Counted from the first letter of the stretch, positions 1 through 8,072 are shown. The stretch is DNA of 19,993 nucleotides from an uncultured Nitrospina sp. (GCA_913044145.1 CAJWOD010000007.1:1-19993); one strand, 5' to 3'. Notes: generated by a model not told the origin, from the letters alone. Program-made: numbers and translations.

Positions 1-53
1 TTAGGATGGTTCGAATCTAAAAAGTAAAAATTAGATGAAGTATATAGTATTTA

Positions 54-944
54 TTAGATTGGCTGCGTTTTTGATTGAAGAAACAACAAACCCTCTTCAA
101 TTTTTCTAGGGTGATAAGGAAGGATTGCTTGGGTTTTATCAATCGACTGATCCTTCCTACATAAAAGTCGTGGAATCTGATCGGCAAAGGCGATACTTGA
201 TTTAAAAATTGACAAAACACCAATACCTACCTTGACAAACCAAATTGGTAAATATATTTTTTTTATTTGCACCTTTTGGATCTGAGCAAGTCGGTCTATC
301 AGCTCATTCATAGTCATTTTTTCTGGCCCACATAAATTCAGGGTTTCTTTTTGAATGGAATCATTACTCAGTATCTCCGCCATTACCTGAACCACATCAT
401 TCACACTTACCGGACTCAGGAAATACGATCCATCACCAATGACAGGAATTATAGGAAATTTTTCTACCCAGGCAACCAACTTACCAATACCCTCTTCCAT
501 CTCCAAACCATAAACCTCTGAAGGCCTAAGGATCACCCAGTCAAGACCCGATTTTTGAATCAGCTCCTCACCTCGCAGTTTACTCACCCCATAATCGCCG
601 CCTTCCTCCGAAGCCGCCGCCGAACTGACAAAAATAAATCGCCTGACATTCTTTTCCTTACAGGCATTTATTAAGTTTTTTGTGCCTTCTTCATTGATTT
701 TAAAATATTCTTTTCTGGAAAAAGAATGGGTCAAGGCGGCTAAATGAACTACAGTGTCTACCTCAGAACAAGCCGTACCCAAGCTATCGATATCCTGAAG
801 ACCACCCTGAAAAATTTCACAATTTTCTTTGCGCACCGGCGATCGATGTTCAAGGAGCCGAACAGAAAACTGTTCCGTTTTCAATAATTCTGAAATCAGG
901 TTTTTACCAAGGGCGCAGGATGCTCCCGTAATGAGAATTTTCAT
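54..944 (-). CDS. NAD-dependent epimerase/dehydratase (extended SDR)
   Basis: This 296-residue protein is an extended short-chain dehydrogenase/reductase of the sugar-nucleotide epimerase type. It has an N-terminal Rossmann strand with TGASCALG (residues 6-13), then VHLAA (66-70), the catalytic Ser in FVSSA (105-109), the catalytic pair Tyr118/Lys122 in YGVSK, and RPSEVYG (140-146), which is typical of UDP-sugar or related epimerases. The middle glycine of the usual TGxxGxxG dinucleotide loop is Cys10, a mild departure. The length fits the family and the active site is intact. It is the last gene of a minus-strand cluster and starts 15 bases after the glycosyltransferase stop, so it probably acts on the same sugar or lipid. 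The substrate cannot be read from the sequence. No terminator is visible in the 53 bases after its stop. Confidence 0.85.
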   Translation of the reverse strand: MKILITGASCALGKNLISELLKTEQFSVRLLEHRSPVRKENCEIFQGGLQDIDSLGTACSEVDTVVHLAALTHSFSRKEYFKINEEGTKNLINACKEKNVRRFIFVSSAAASEEGGDYGVSKLRGEELIQKSGLDWVILRPSEVYGLEMEEGIGKLVAWVEKFPIIPVIGDGSYFLSPVSVNDVVQVMAEILSNDSIQKETLNLCGPEKMTMNELIDRLAQIQKVQIKKIYLPIWFVKVGIGVLSIFKSSIAFADQIPRLLCRKDQSIDKTQAILPYHPRKIEEGLLFLQSKTQPI

Positions 945-959
945 ACGGATACTAAACGA

Positions 960-1679
960 TTATTTTTTGGCAAAAAATTCTTTCACTCGATACCAAAACA
1001 GGTTACCTAAAAATTCCAGAATAGAAAAAGGTTTTACAAAAGAAGGGCGCGAATCCATACTGAGAAACACAGTTTGAACTTCTCCGATTCTGGCCTGCAA
1101 CCGTCGGGCAAAAATCATAATTTCTGCATCAATGAACCATCCGTTAGATTCTAGGTTCATTTTTTCATAAAATTCACGGGTCATAATTTTGGGTTTGGAG
1201 TTCATATCCCAGGCATTGATTCCTGGAAATAACATTTTGAATAAAATATTATAGCCAACAGAAATCAGCCTCCTGTAAAAACTATCATCCCTTTTTGCTC
1301 GGTAGGTTTTAGCTAAGTCCAATCCATTTGTTTTCATCAACTGGTATACGCGGATCACATCGCTACTAGGCATTTGCCCATCCCCATCTATTACCGCAAG
1401 GGATTTTCCTGTTGTCACCTGTAATCCAGATTTCATATCCCACCCCATCATACCTTTTTTTATTTTAACCACTGCTTTTATTCGCGAATCCCTAGCGGCA
1501 ATATCTCTAACTACCTCCGGAGTCTGGTCTTCAACCCCACTAAAGTAATTTCCCACCAGAACAATTTCCCACAACAAATTTTCCTTTTCTAGGGAATCGA
1601 TAAGGGAATCAACAAAATTCTGTATCGTTGATGCGCTACGATAGGCTAAAACAACTACAGATATTTCAGGAGTATCCAT
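960..1679 (-). CDS. Family 2 glycosyltransferase (dolichyl/polyprenyl-phosphate type)
   Basis: This 239-residue GT-A fold glycosyltransferase opens with ISVVVLAYRSA (6-16), the usual nucleotide-sugar binding strand. It carries an acidic DGDGQ motif (98-102) in the place of the DxD/DADLQ metal site of DPM1-like enzymes. The second strand reads EIVLVGNYFSG rather than the common VDDGS, which I take as a subfamily trait. No membrane spans are obvious at the C-terminus, so it is likely cytoplasmic or peripheral and uses a lipid or glycan acceptor. The start is an ATG with no clear Shine-Dalgarno. It lies between the UPF0104 membrane protein and an epimerase on the same strand, which suggests a small pathway that decorates a lipid or polysaccharide. 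Donor and acceptor are unknown. Confidence 0.82.
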   Translation of the reverse strand: MDTPEISVVVLAYRSASTIQNFVDSLIDSLEKENLLWEIVLVGNYFSGVEDQTPEVVRDIAARDSRIKAVVKIKKGMMGWDMKSGLQVTTGKSLAVIDGDGQMPSSDVIRVYQLMKTNGLDLAKTYRAKRDDSFYRRLISVGYNILFKMLFPGINAWDMNSKPKIMTREFYEKMNLESNGWFIDAEIMIFARRLQARIGEVQTVFLSMDSRPSFVKPFSILEFLGNLFWYRVKEFFAKK

Positions 1680-1770
1680 TTATTTATACAATTTTTAGCT
1701 GATATCAGAGATTTTTAAAGCGGATATATCTAAATAGGTGATGATACCATAGGGAGTCATTGTATACCGC

Positions 1771-1791
1771 AGCCGATTGCCGCTATCGGCT
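1771..1791. repeat. 7-bp inverted repeat over the UPF0104 stop codon
   Basis: AGCCGAT (1771-1777) and ATCGGCT (1785-1791) are perfect complements around a 7-base loop. The hairpin covers the last codons and stop of the UPF0104 gene and directly follows the G9 tract in the mRNA. No T-run follows in the minus direction, so it is not a classical terminator. Confidence 0.5.
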
Positions 1792-2853
1792 CCCCCCCCC
1801 TGAAGAGCGCTCTGTATTTTCCAAGGCCGATTCGGTTTCTTCTGCTTTTATTAGTGATGCTACCGATATGTGGTCGCGGAAGATGAAATAGAATGCACCT
1901 ACGAAAATCACTATAAAGGATGCAGCCCACACCACCATGCCAAAACTAACAGCGGTCACTTCTGCTTCGCCCATGATTTCGTGCAATGCTATCAAAACCC
2001 CGGCGTTGTAAGATCCAAGAAATGCGGGAGTGGGTAACACGGTAATCAAAATACAAACCATAACCGTCAAGATGAGAACCGAGCCTAGTGTCTTGGTCTC
2101 TAAATCAAAAACATAATAAAATGGATAATTCATAGCCACGATTAAGGTCCATGTAAGAACCGAGTATAGAATGATCTGCAACAAGGCATTTTTATCTTTA
2201 ATGATCTGGCAGCCCAACGCAAACTCACTCAACATAAACAATATTTTTCCTTTCCATTTTTCTGGAAGAGGGCGTATGAACCAGTTGACCCAAGATTTAA
2301 CTTTTACTTCCTGCCAGGCAAGCAGGAACATTAGGGCCAGCAAAGCACAAACCAGAATAAAGCAAAAACGGCCAAACCCCACCACCATGGTTTGAACGGA
2401 AATTCCGGAAAAAGTTAGGTTGGGGTCAAAAATTTCTGCATTAAACAGAAAAACCCATACAAATAATGTAAGCAGGCAGACAAGATCAAATAACCTTTCT
2501 ACGATGATGGTGGAAAAAGCCCCTGAGAAAGTAATATCATTTTTTTTTCCGACCAGATAAGCGCGCAAAAACTCCCCCGCCCTTGCAGGAAGAACGTTAC
2601 CCATAAACCCGATCATTAATGGTGAATAAATTTCTTTTACTGGAATTTTTTTAAAGGGACGCAGCAGAATTTGCCAGCGGTAGGCACGAGTCACATAACT
2701 TAGAGCAATAAGCACCAGACCAGGCAAGATATAAATAAGCTCTGCATTTTTTAAGGAGGTTTCGAGTTCTTTATAGGAAACGTTTTGCAGGGTGTAGTAA
2801 AGCGTACCGATAGCAATAACCAGTCCTATTAATGATTGCCTGATTTTTTTCAA
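1783..2853 (-). CDS. UPF0104 / LPG-synthase-like polytopic membrane protein
   Basis: This 356-residue integral membrane protein has about eight hydrophobic spans, beginning with residues 7-21 and 39-55. It shows the UPF0104 (lysylphosphatidylglycerol synthase transmembrane region, YbhN/AglD-like) signature: GNVLPARAGEFLRAYL (85-100) and IIVERLFD (116-123). Members act in lipid or glycan modification or transport, including HpnL of hopanoid clusters; the exact role here is unknown. It starts with TTG inside the ribF stop (TTGA overlap of 4 bases), so the two are probably translationally coupled. The C-terminus is odd: a G9 tract encodes three Gly, followed by Ser-Arg-stop. A one-base loss there would replace this end with about 31 further residues. 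Linked with a GT2 enzyme and an epimerase downstream, it may flip or modify a glycosylated lipid. Confidence 0.85.
   Translation of the reverse strand: MKKIRQSLIGLVIAIGTLYYTLQNVSYKELETSLKNAELIYILPGLVLIALSYVTRAYRWQILLRPFKKIPVKEIYSPLMIGFMGNVLPARAGEFLRAYLVGKKNDITFSGAFSTIIVERLFDLVCLLTLFVWVFLFNAEIFDPNLTFSGISVQTMVVGFGRFCFILVCALLALMFLLAWQEVKVKSWVNWFIRPLPEKWKGKILFMLSEFALGCQIIKDKNALLQIILYSVLTWTLIVAMNYPFYYVFDLETKTLGSVLILTVMVCILITVLPTPAFLGSYNAGVLIALHEIMGEAEVTAVSFGMVVWAASFIVIFVGAFYFIFRDHISVASLIKAEETESALENTERSSGGGSR
1792..1800. repeat. Homopolymer G9 tract (C9 on + strand)
   Basis: A run of nine G on the coding (minus) strand encodes the Gly-Gly-Gly four codons before the stop of the UPF0104 membrane protein. 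Such tracts are prone to slippage in replication, transcription and sequencing. Removing one G would let the frame run past the present stop to position 1695, 15 bases before the next gene. Confidence 0.9.
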
Positions 2854-3779
2854 TTCGTTCCCTCAAGCAAGACTTTGGCTTCCTCAATATCTTTTTTAAT
2901 CTGCATAACCAGCTCATCTTTTGTCTTAAACTCTATTTCACTGCGTATCCGCGAAATAAATTCCACCTCAACTTCCTTACCATAAATTAATTGATTGAAA
3001 TCAAAGATGTGAACCTCAACACTTAAGCGGTCACGATGGAAGGTGGGATTGAATCCGATATTCGCTACTGCATCGTAGGCATTTTTTTGGTAGATCATAC
3101 GTACGGCATACACCCCTGTTCCTGGTATCTGTACTTTACTCGTATCAATATTAGCCGTTGGGAATCCAATAGCCTGTCCCGTTTTGTATCCGGATATAAC
3201 GGGTCCAACTATAGAATAATGACGACCTAAAAATTTCCGGGCGGATTCCATATTTCCGGCTTCAATCAACTCGCGCACATGCGAACTACTGACAGTCAAT
3301 CCATCCAGTTGAAAAGGGTCTACAACATGAACGACGAATCCGAATTCCTCCCCCATCTTTTTTAAGTAGGGGATAGTACCTTCGCGACCGCGGCCGAATG
3401 CATAGTCGAACCCCACCACAACTTCTTTAGCACCGATTTTTCCTTTTAAAATATTTTCTGAAAAATCGCGGGGTTGTTGGTCTGCAAATTGCCGAGTAAA
3501 ATCTGCACAAATGACACTATCAATATTGCAGGCTTCTATGAGTTCCATTTTTTTATGGAAGTGGGTCAATAATGGAGGAACTTTTTCAGGTGCAATGACT
3601 TTTAAAGGATGAGGTTCAAATGTGAACGCGATAGAGGTCCCCTTCTTCTCGCTGGCAATCTCAGCAGCTTTTTTGAAAAGAATCTGGTGACCTACATGAA
3701 CCCCATCAAAATTGCCGAGAGTCACCACGGGGTAGGCAAAGGGGCCACTAATATTTTTGGTTCCGCGTACAATTTTCAT
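2850..3779 (-). CDS. ribF: Bifunctional riboflavin kinase / FAD synthetase
   Basis: This enzyme phosphorylates riboflavin to FMN and adenylylates FMN to FAD in the cytoplasm. The N-terminal nucleotidyltransferase half shows GNFDGVHVGHQ (22-32), FEPHP (54-58), GFDYAFGRGREG (123-134) and SSSHVR (164-169). The C-terminal riboflavin kinase half has GFPTAN (205-210) and GTGVYAV (220-226). Its 309 residues match the usual bacterial length, and no motif is missing. It is the first gene of the minus-strand cluster and its TGA overlaps the TTG of the next gene. No FMN riboswitch is seen in the 142-base gap upstream. A weak minus-strand promoter, TTGAAA (3814-3819) with 16 bases to TAGACT (3792-3797), would give a very short leader. 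Confidence 0.96.
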   Translation of the reverse strand: MKIVRGTKNISGPFAYPVVTLGNFDGVHVGHQILFKKAAEIASEKKGTSIAFTFEPHPLKVIAPEKVPPLLTHFHKKMELIEACNIDSVICADFTRQFADQQPRDFSENILKGKIGAKEVVVGFDYAFGRGREGTIPYLKKMGEEFGFVVHVVDPFQLDGLTVSSSHVRELIEAGNMESARKFLGRHYSIVGPVISGYKTGQAIGFPTANIDTSKVQIPGTGVYAVRMIYQKNAYDAVANIGFNPTFHRDRLSVEVHIFDFNQLIYGKEVEVEFISRIRSEIEFKTKDELVMQIKKDIEEAKVLLEGTN

Positions 3780-3921
3780 AAAACTTGCATCAGTCTACCT
3801 TAATAGCCTGATTTTTCAAGATCTTCAGCAAAGGAACTGTGAAAAAGTTTCCTCGCAACAGATGCTATTTTGCCTTGATTCTGATAAAATACGCGTATCG
3901 GAAAAATTAAGGAGCTAAAAA

Positions 3922-4215
3922 ATGTTTGATATCGGATTTTTTGAGCTGATGATAATAATGGGAATCGCCGTAGTGGTGATTGGACCGCAAAACCTTCCCA
4001 AACTTGCTAAAGCCATCGGAAAAGGCTGGGGCGAGTTTCAGAAAACTTTCAGTGGACTAAAACAGGACGTAATGGACGAAGCCGAAGGCCTCAAACAAAC
4101 TGTGAATGTAGATGCCCTGGAACAGGATATTGGTGCAGCAACCAAAATTGATGTCGATGTAAACCTCTCCGAAATGGATCTGGATATCGCTGGCGATATC
4201 AAAAAAGATGTCTAA
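3922..4215 (+). CDS. tatB: TatA/TatB-type twin-arginine translocase subunit
   Basis: This 97-residue protein belongs to the Sec-independent (Tat) export system that moves folded proteins across the inner membrane. It begins MFDIGFFEL and has a single N-terminal span (about residues 7-21), the GPQNLP hinge (21-26), then an amphipathic helix (about 27-45) and an acidic tail. FDIGF-EL plus GPQ-LP resembles TatB more than TatA, which usually has FG at the hinge. Many bacteria have a single TatA/E protein with GPKKLP, however, so the TatA/TatB choice is uncertain. No tatC is nearby. An AAGGAG Shine-Dalgarno (about 3910-3915) sits 6 bases before the ATG. It is divergent from ribF across a 142-base gap. 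Confidence 0.88.
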   Translation: MFDIGFFELMIIMGIAVVVIGPQNLPKLAKAIGKGWGEFQKTFSGLKQDVMDEAEGLKQTVNVDALEQDIGAATKIDVDVNLSEMDLDIAGDIKKDV

Positions 4216-4254
4216 CAGAGTAAACTCTGCCGCTAAAAGGACTTTTTTTTAGCG
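4216..4254 (+). terminator. Putative terminator after the Tat gene
   Basis: Two hairpins follow the tat stop at once: CAGAGT (4216-4221) with ACTCTG (4224-4229), then CGCTAAAA (4231-4238) with TTTTAGCG (4247-4254). The second contains an eight-T run in its 3' arm. The arrangement suggests termination on the plus strand, but the T-run lies inside the stem rather than after it, so the call is moderate. Confidence 0.45.
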
Positions 4255-4377
4255 AAGCAACTACCATGAAGCTTCCTGATCTTGTCTTATTGCTCAAGAG
4301 AAAAATATCTTTAGATACTTAGTAAAGAAAAAGGATATCGACCTTTTGATTTCAGCGCCTCACTGGTATTTAATAGC

Positions 4378-4758
4378 ATGGTAAGTTCAATCTCATTCCA
4401 TCCATTTATTTCGCATTTTCCCCCGGCGTTATTTGTTGCGGGACTACTATTACTTTTTCTTGGCAAAAAGAGAAACGACCCGAAACTAAATTCCGCCGCA
4501 AGTTTTAATTTAAGTTTAGGACTGCTGGCTGCGGTTGTCGCAAGTTTTTCAGGAATGATGTCTGTCGATATTAGCTTACGTACGACTGTTGATGTCGAAG
4601 GACATCAGGGTTATTCCTTCCTGTTTACTATTCTCTATGGTTTTGCTGTTGGCTATTCTTATACCAACTCCTTTTCAAAAACCGCTCAGGGCTTTTACAT
4701 TGTCGGATTAGTGACCATGTGCATTTGCCTTTTTACCGGATACCAATTGGTATTTTAA
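4378..4758 (+). CDS. DUF2231-like small membrane protein
   Basis: This 126-residue protein has about four hydrophobic segments and the DUF2231 N-terminal signature HPFISHFPPAL (8-18), with two conserved His. A second His follows in EGHQGY. It lacks the C-terminal GGELV-type motif seen in its convergent neighbour and ends about a dozen residues earlier, at TGYQLVF. It is probably in the inner membrane. The conserved His residues could bind heme or metal, but that is inference; the family function is unknown. The ATG has no clear Shine-Dalgarno and lies 162 bases after the tat gene, with a possible terminator between, so it may have its own promoter. It ends 9 bases from the stop of the homologous gene on the other strand. 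Confidence 0.72.
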   Translation: MVSSISFHPFISHFPPALFVAGLLLLFLGKKRNDPKLNSAASFNLSLGLLAAVVASFSGMMSVDISLRTTVDVEGHQGYSFLFTILYGFAVGYSYTNSFSKTAQGFYIVGLVTMCICLFTGYQLVF

Positions 4759-4767
4759 TAAAGCTCG

Positions 4768-5190
4768 TTATTGTGTGGTGGAAACGCCGAAACGATGGAC
4801 GAGTTCACCGCCGTAGTAACCCGTGTTCAGTACACAAACGAGACCTGCAATAAGAGCCAAAAAATAAACTGCTCTACCGAATGGGTTCCTGACGTAACGT
4901 GAAAATACCATGGCAATTATGAACACACCAGTAGTGAGAAAAACAAAACGCATGTGTCCGGAAAGGAAATCTTTAAATTTTTCGGTGTTGTCCAAACTCA
5001 ACATTCCCAGGAAACCGACTATCAAAACCGGGAAGATGCACCCGAACCCCAATCTCGTGTTAAACCGACCCGCCGTCTCAACAACCTCGTCTTTTTTCAG
5101 GCTGCCATAAATTTCAAATACCACACCACTGGTTAATAAGGCAACAGGGAAATGAACGATTAAAGGATGCAACTTAGCAAAAAATATCAT
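4768..5190 (-). CDS. DUF2231 family membrane protein
   Basis: This 140-residue protein has four predicted spans. It carries the family marks LHPLIVHFPVAL (7-18), SGHMRF in the middle and a C-terminal NTGYYGGELVHRFG. These conserved His and the GGELV motif are typical of DUF2231 inner-membrane proteins, often found near redox or cytochrome genes; no function is established. Its ATG overlaps the TGA of the TrmH-family gene (ATGA, 4 bases), so it is probably translated by coupling as the last gene of the RNA-modification operon. It faces a clear paralogue on the plus strand tail to tail. Confidence 0.82.
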   Translation of the reverse strand: MIFFAKLHPLIVHFPVALLTSGVVFEIYGSLKKDEVVETAGRFNTRLGFGCIFPVLIVGFLGMLSLDNTEKFKDFLSGHMRFVFLTTGVFIIAMVFSRYVRNPFGRAVYFLALIAGLVCVLNTGYYGGELVHRFGVSTTQ

Positions 5191-6014
5191 TTAGTTTTCT
5201 TATGTTTTTTATCACTGTTTCTTCGTTGGTCCAAGTCTGCCAACATTATTCCTACCGCAACCGAAACGTTTAGAGATTGCACGTCTCCTTTACCGGGAAT
5301 ATTGACAAGGGTATTACAACGACGTTTGACTCGATCCGATAGTCCCTTTTGTTCATTTCCAAACACGAGAACGGTGGGAAAAGTAATCTTTGCCGAGCTT
5401 AAGGATTTCTTCGCACTCAGGTCGGCACCAACCACATACCAACCCCGTTCCCTCAGATCCCTAAGAGAAGAAGATAGATCGTTACTGCTATAGATTGGAA
5501 TCGATTCCCAACCGCCTTCAGCCATTCTTGCGGCAGAGGGAGTGATGCCTGCCACCGTTCCAGCATTGGGCACAATTAAACCTTTGGCCGCAAAATAGGC
5601 ACAACTTCTCAAGATCGCACCCTGATTATGAGGATTTTCAACTCCATCAAGGGCAACCACCAATCCGTTTTTAGGTATACTGCCGCGAATTAGTTTATAC
5701 ACCGAATCACATGGGAAAGGGCGAACCACCATTACGACACCTTCATGATGTGTTCCTGATGCAACTTTATTTAATGATTCTTGATCCAATTGACGAAAAG
5801 GAAGTTTCTTTTCCATACACCATGCTTTCACTGCCTTCAGTTCGGTTGTACGGTTTCTACTGAAAAACAAACGCAATAAGCTCTCTGGGCGTTTTTTAAA
5901 CGCACTCATGCAAGCGTTCCAACCATAAAGAGTAAACTCTTCCTGTTTTTTGTGCTTAGCTCGATCCCGATCGGAATGAGTTTTTTTAAATGTTTTGGGT
6001 TGTTTATTTTTCAT
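5187..6014 (-). CDS. TrmH/SpoU-family RNA 2'-O-ribose methyltransferase
   Basis: This 275-residue SAM-dependent enzyme methylates a ribose 2'-OH in tRNA or rRNA. A basic N-terminal tail (1-25) is followed by a SpoU substrate-binding domain starting LYGWNACMSAF (29-39). The trefoil-knot SPOUT domain has motif 1 DGVENPHNQGAILRS (123-137, with Asn130 and Arg136), motif 2 VFGNEQKGLS (217-226) and motif 3 QSLNVSVAVGIML (246-258). The domain layout, including SGTHHEGV, recalls E. coli YfiF as much as RlmB, so the target nucleotide is left open. The start follows a 94-base gap after the dus gene that could hold a promoter; a TATAAA-like element is present but unconvincing. The stop overlaps the next gene by ATGA. 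Confidence 0.92.
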   Translation of the reverse strand: MKNKQPKTFKKTHSDRDRAKHKKQEEFTLYGWNACMSAFKKRPESLLRLFFSRNRTTELKAVKAWCMEKKLPFRQLDQESLNKVASGTHHEGVVMVVRPFPCDSVYKLIRGSIPKNGLVVALDGVENPHNQGAILRSCAYFAAKGLIVPNAGTVAGITPSAARMAEGGWESIPIYSSNDLSSSLRDLRERGWYVVGADLSAKKSLSSAKITFPTVLVFGNEQKGLSDRVKRRCNTLVNIPGKGDVQSLNVSVAVGIMLADLDQRRNSDKKHKKTK

Positions 6015-6108
6015 TACCCATCATCAGCGTAAAGCCGGACTTAAAAATAAAATATTATTTATATTTGATCCCTTTGAACCACAAAAACCCTGCACTAGTG
6101 ATTTCTGG

Positions 6109-7143
6109 CTAGCCGTGACCGCTCATCATGAACTCTTCGTTATCATCAAATGGGAGGGGATTTTCGTTCTGGAAAAATGCTTCAACCTTTTCCATGACCT
6201 CGGCAGTAGTAATACACTCAAACATATTCTTCCGAAATTTTGCCGCTCCCGGATTACCGAAAGCAAGCCAGGCTGAGAATTTTCGCAAGAGGATGAGGGA
6301 AAAGCGCGTATCGTAATATTCTTGCAAACTTTTCTGGTAGCGACGAATTATTTTCAAGCAGGAGCTATCGTTATTGAGCCCAATGCATTCATTAAAAATG
6401 CCAGGGTTACGCAAAGCACCTCGACCTATCATGACTGCATCGACTTTTGATTCTTCTAGCCTCTTTCTTGCTTGATCGGCACTACGGATATCTCCATTGC
6501 CGATGATAGGAAGCTTAGCCTTTTCTTTAACTTCGGCAATCAGTTTCCAATCGGCCTTGCCTTCATAGCCTTGTACTCGAGTGCGCCCATGAATCGCTAC
6601 CCATTCGCAACCTGAGTTGTAGGCTGCTTTGACACACTCATGTATCGTCAACTCTTCTTCGCTCCAACCTGTGCGCATTTTTACCGTGAGTGGGAGTCGG
6701 ATTCCTTTTTTGATTGTGGAAAGAAAGTTTTCCAGATAAACCGGGTCACGCAAAAGGGCTGCACCACAACCTTTTTTAACTACTTTTTTGACAGGACAAC
6801 CCAGGTTGATATCTACAAAATGTGCTCCTGTAGACTCTACGAGTTCAGAGGCGCGAATAATATCCTCTGCTGATTCACCGAACAACTGAATACCCGTAAT
6901 AGATTTGCTATCTGGGTGCACGCGCATCATGTTTTTGGTTTTTTCAGAATTGTAAAATAGCCCTTTTGCAGAAACTAGTTCTGAAATTAAAACTCCGGCA
7001 TTCATTTCATCCATCAATTGTCGGAAACAAACATCGGTAATACCGGCCATAGGTGCCAGCCAAAAAGCATTGCGAGCTCTGGCAAACAAGGTCTCTTGTA
7101 CTGATTTTTCGTCAGCAGGATGAGGAGGAGTTAAAGAGTTCAT
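6109..7143 (-). CDS. dus: tRNA-dihydrouridine synthase
   Basis: This FMN-dependent reductase converts uridine to dihydrouridine in tRNA D-loops. The 344 residues show an FMN-binding TIM barrel: APMAGITD (30-37), INLGCPVKK with catalytic Cys116, KMRTGW (155-160), IHGRTR (184-189), GNGDI (215-219) and GRGALRNPG (240-248). A C-terminal helical domain (about 260-330) contacts tRNA. It looks closest to the DusB group, but the subgroup cannot be fixed by eye. The first 20 residues are a non-conserved extension. The ATG overlaps the TGA of the upstream pseudouridine synthase (ATGA), so the two RNA-modifying enzymes are probably co-translated. Confidence 0.95.
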   Translation of the reverse strand: MNSLTPPHPADEKSVQETLFARARNAFWLAPMAGITDVCFRQLMDEMNAGVLISELVSAKGLFYNSEKTKNMMRVHPDSKSITGIQLFGESAEDIIRASELVESTGAHFVDINLGCPVKKVVKKGCGAALLRDPVYLENFLSTIKKGIRLPLTVKMRTGWSEEELTIHECVKAAYNSGCEWVAIHGRTRVQGYEGKADWKLIAEVKEKAKLPIIGNGDIRSADQARKRLEESKVDAVMIGRGALRNPGIFNECIGLNNDSSCLKIIRRYQKSLQEYYDTRFSLILLRKFSAWLAFGNPGAAKFRKNMFECITTAEVMEKVEAFFQNENPLPFDDNEEFMMSGHG

Positions 7144-8072
7144 TTACTTTTGATTTTTGCGGCTTTTAAGAGGGGTTCAAAATGCAAAGGAGGCTCTACC
7201 CTGAATCTCATTGTTTGATCAAAGAGTTTAAATTCGAGGCTCCATGCGTGTAAACCATATTGATAGTTTTCTGAACTTCCTTGACCATAAACCTGGTCAT
7301 TATAAATGGGTAGCCCATAACTTGAAAGGTGAACACGAATTTGATTGGTTCTTCCTGAAAGTGGGATAATTTTTAAAAGTGAGTATCCATCTTTAGAAGC
7401 AAGCCACTGAACTTCTGTCTTTGCCCATTTTGCATTTTTTATTTGGTCACCAACACCTCTATGCGATCCCTTTAAAATACCAATAGGCGCATCGATACAA
7501 AAATTTTCTGTTTCAGGCTCACCTTCCACTAAAGCAAGGTATTCCTTTTTTATTCTATGACTCATGAACTCATCCATCAGGACGCCTGCCACATCACGTG
7601 TCCTAGCAAAAACAATTACGCCTGTTGTGATCGCATCCAACCTTTGCACCGGCCGGGGAATTTCTTTCGGGTATAACCGTTTCAAAATTTCTGTCATGCT
7701 GTTTTGAAAATAACGTCCACTCGGATGGACAGGTATGGGAGCAGGTTTATTAAAAACTCGTATATTAGGATCTTGATAAACAACTTTTAAACTTCTATTC
7801 GCAGGGGGTTCTTGCCGCATACCAGCATAAGTAATAATGCGATCCCCTTCTTGCAAAACATAACCTATTTGCGCTGTCGTACCATTTACCAAAATATCTC
7901 CATTTTCAATTTGAACGATCCAAGCTTCTTTGGACTGGTATGAGAAACGCTTAGCAAAATATTCTTCAATAGGAAGCCCGCAATACTGGGATGAGAGTGA
8001 AGATTGATATATTTGCTGACTGGCCGGAGGTTGATACAACGAGTCCAGCGTCACGCTGGCATTTAGTTCCAT
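7140..8072 (-). CDS. RluA-family pseudouridine synthase
   Basis: This 310-residue enzyme isomerises uridine to pseudouridine in rRNA or tRNA. An S4-like RNA-binding region (about 28-82) precedes the RluA catalytic domain. The motif region is QRLDAITTG (143-151), with the catalytic Asp146 and Arg144 kept, and PLSGRTNQIRVHL later. Two usual histidines are changed: HRLD reads QRLD, and GRTHQ reads GRTNQ. The essential Asp is present, so activity is likely, but this is an atypical branch and the target is not assigned. The ATG lies inside the yqgE coding end (10-base overlap) and the stop overlaps the dus start. It sits centrally in an RNA-modification operon. Confidence 0.9.
   Translation of the reverse strand: MELNASVTLDSLYQPPASQQIYQSSLSSQYCGLPIEEYFAKRFSYQSKEAWIVQIENGDILVNGTTAQIGYVLQEGDRIITYAGMRQEPPANRSLKVVYQDPNIRVFNKPAPIPVHPSGRYFQNSMTEILKRLYPKEIPRPVQRLDAITTGVIVFARTRDVAGVLMDEFMSHRIKKEYLALVEGEPETENFCIDAPIGILKGSHRGVGDQIKNAKWAKTEVQWLASKDGYSLLKIIPLSGRTNQIRVHLSSYGLPIYNDQVYGQGSSENYQYGLHAWSLEFKLFDQTMRFRVEPPLHFEPLLKAAKIKSK

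Noticed and set aside
1695..1760. A 21-codon minus-strand open frame before the glycosyltransferase
   Set aside because: It has no ribosome-binding site and no recognisable product. It is better explained as an extension of the UPF0104 frame if the G tract slips.
3870..3890. TTGCCT and TAAAAT before the Tat gene as a promoter
   Set aside because: The spacing of 9 bases is too short for a sigma-70 promoter; only the -10-like element is plausible.
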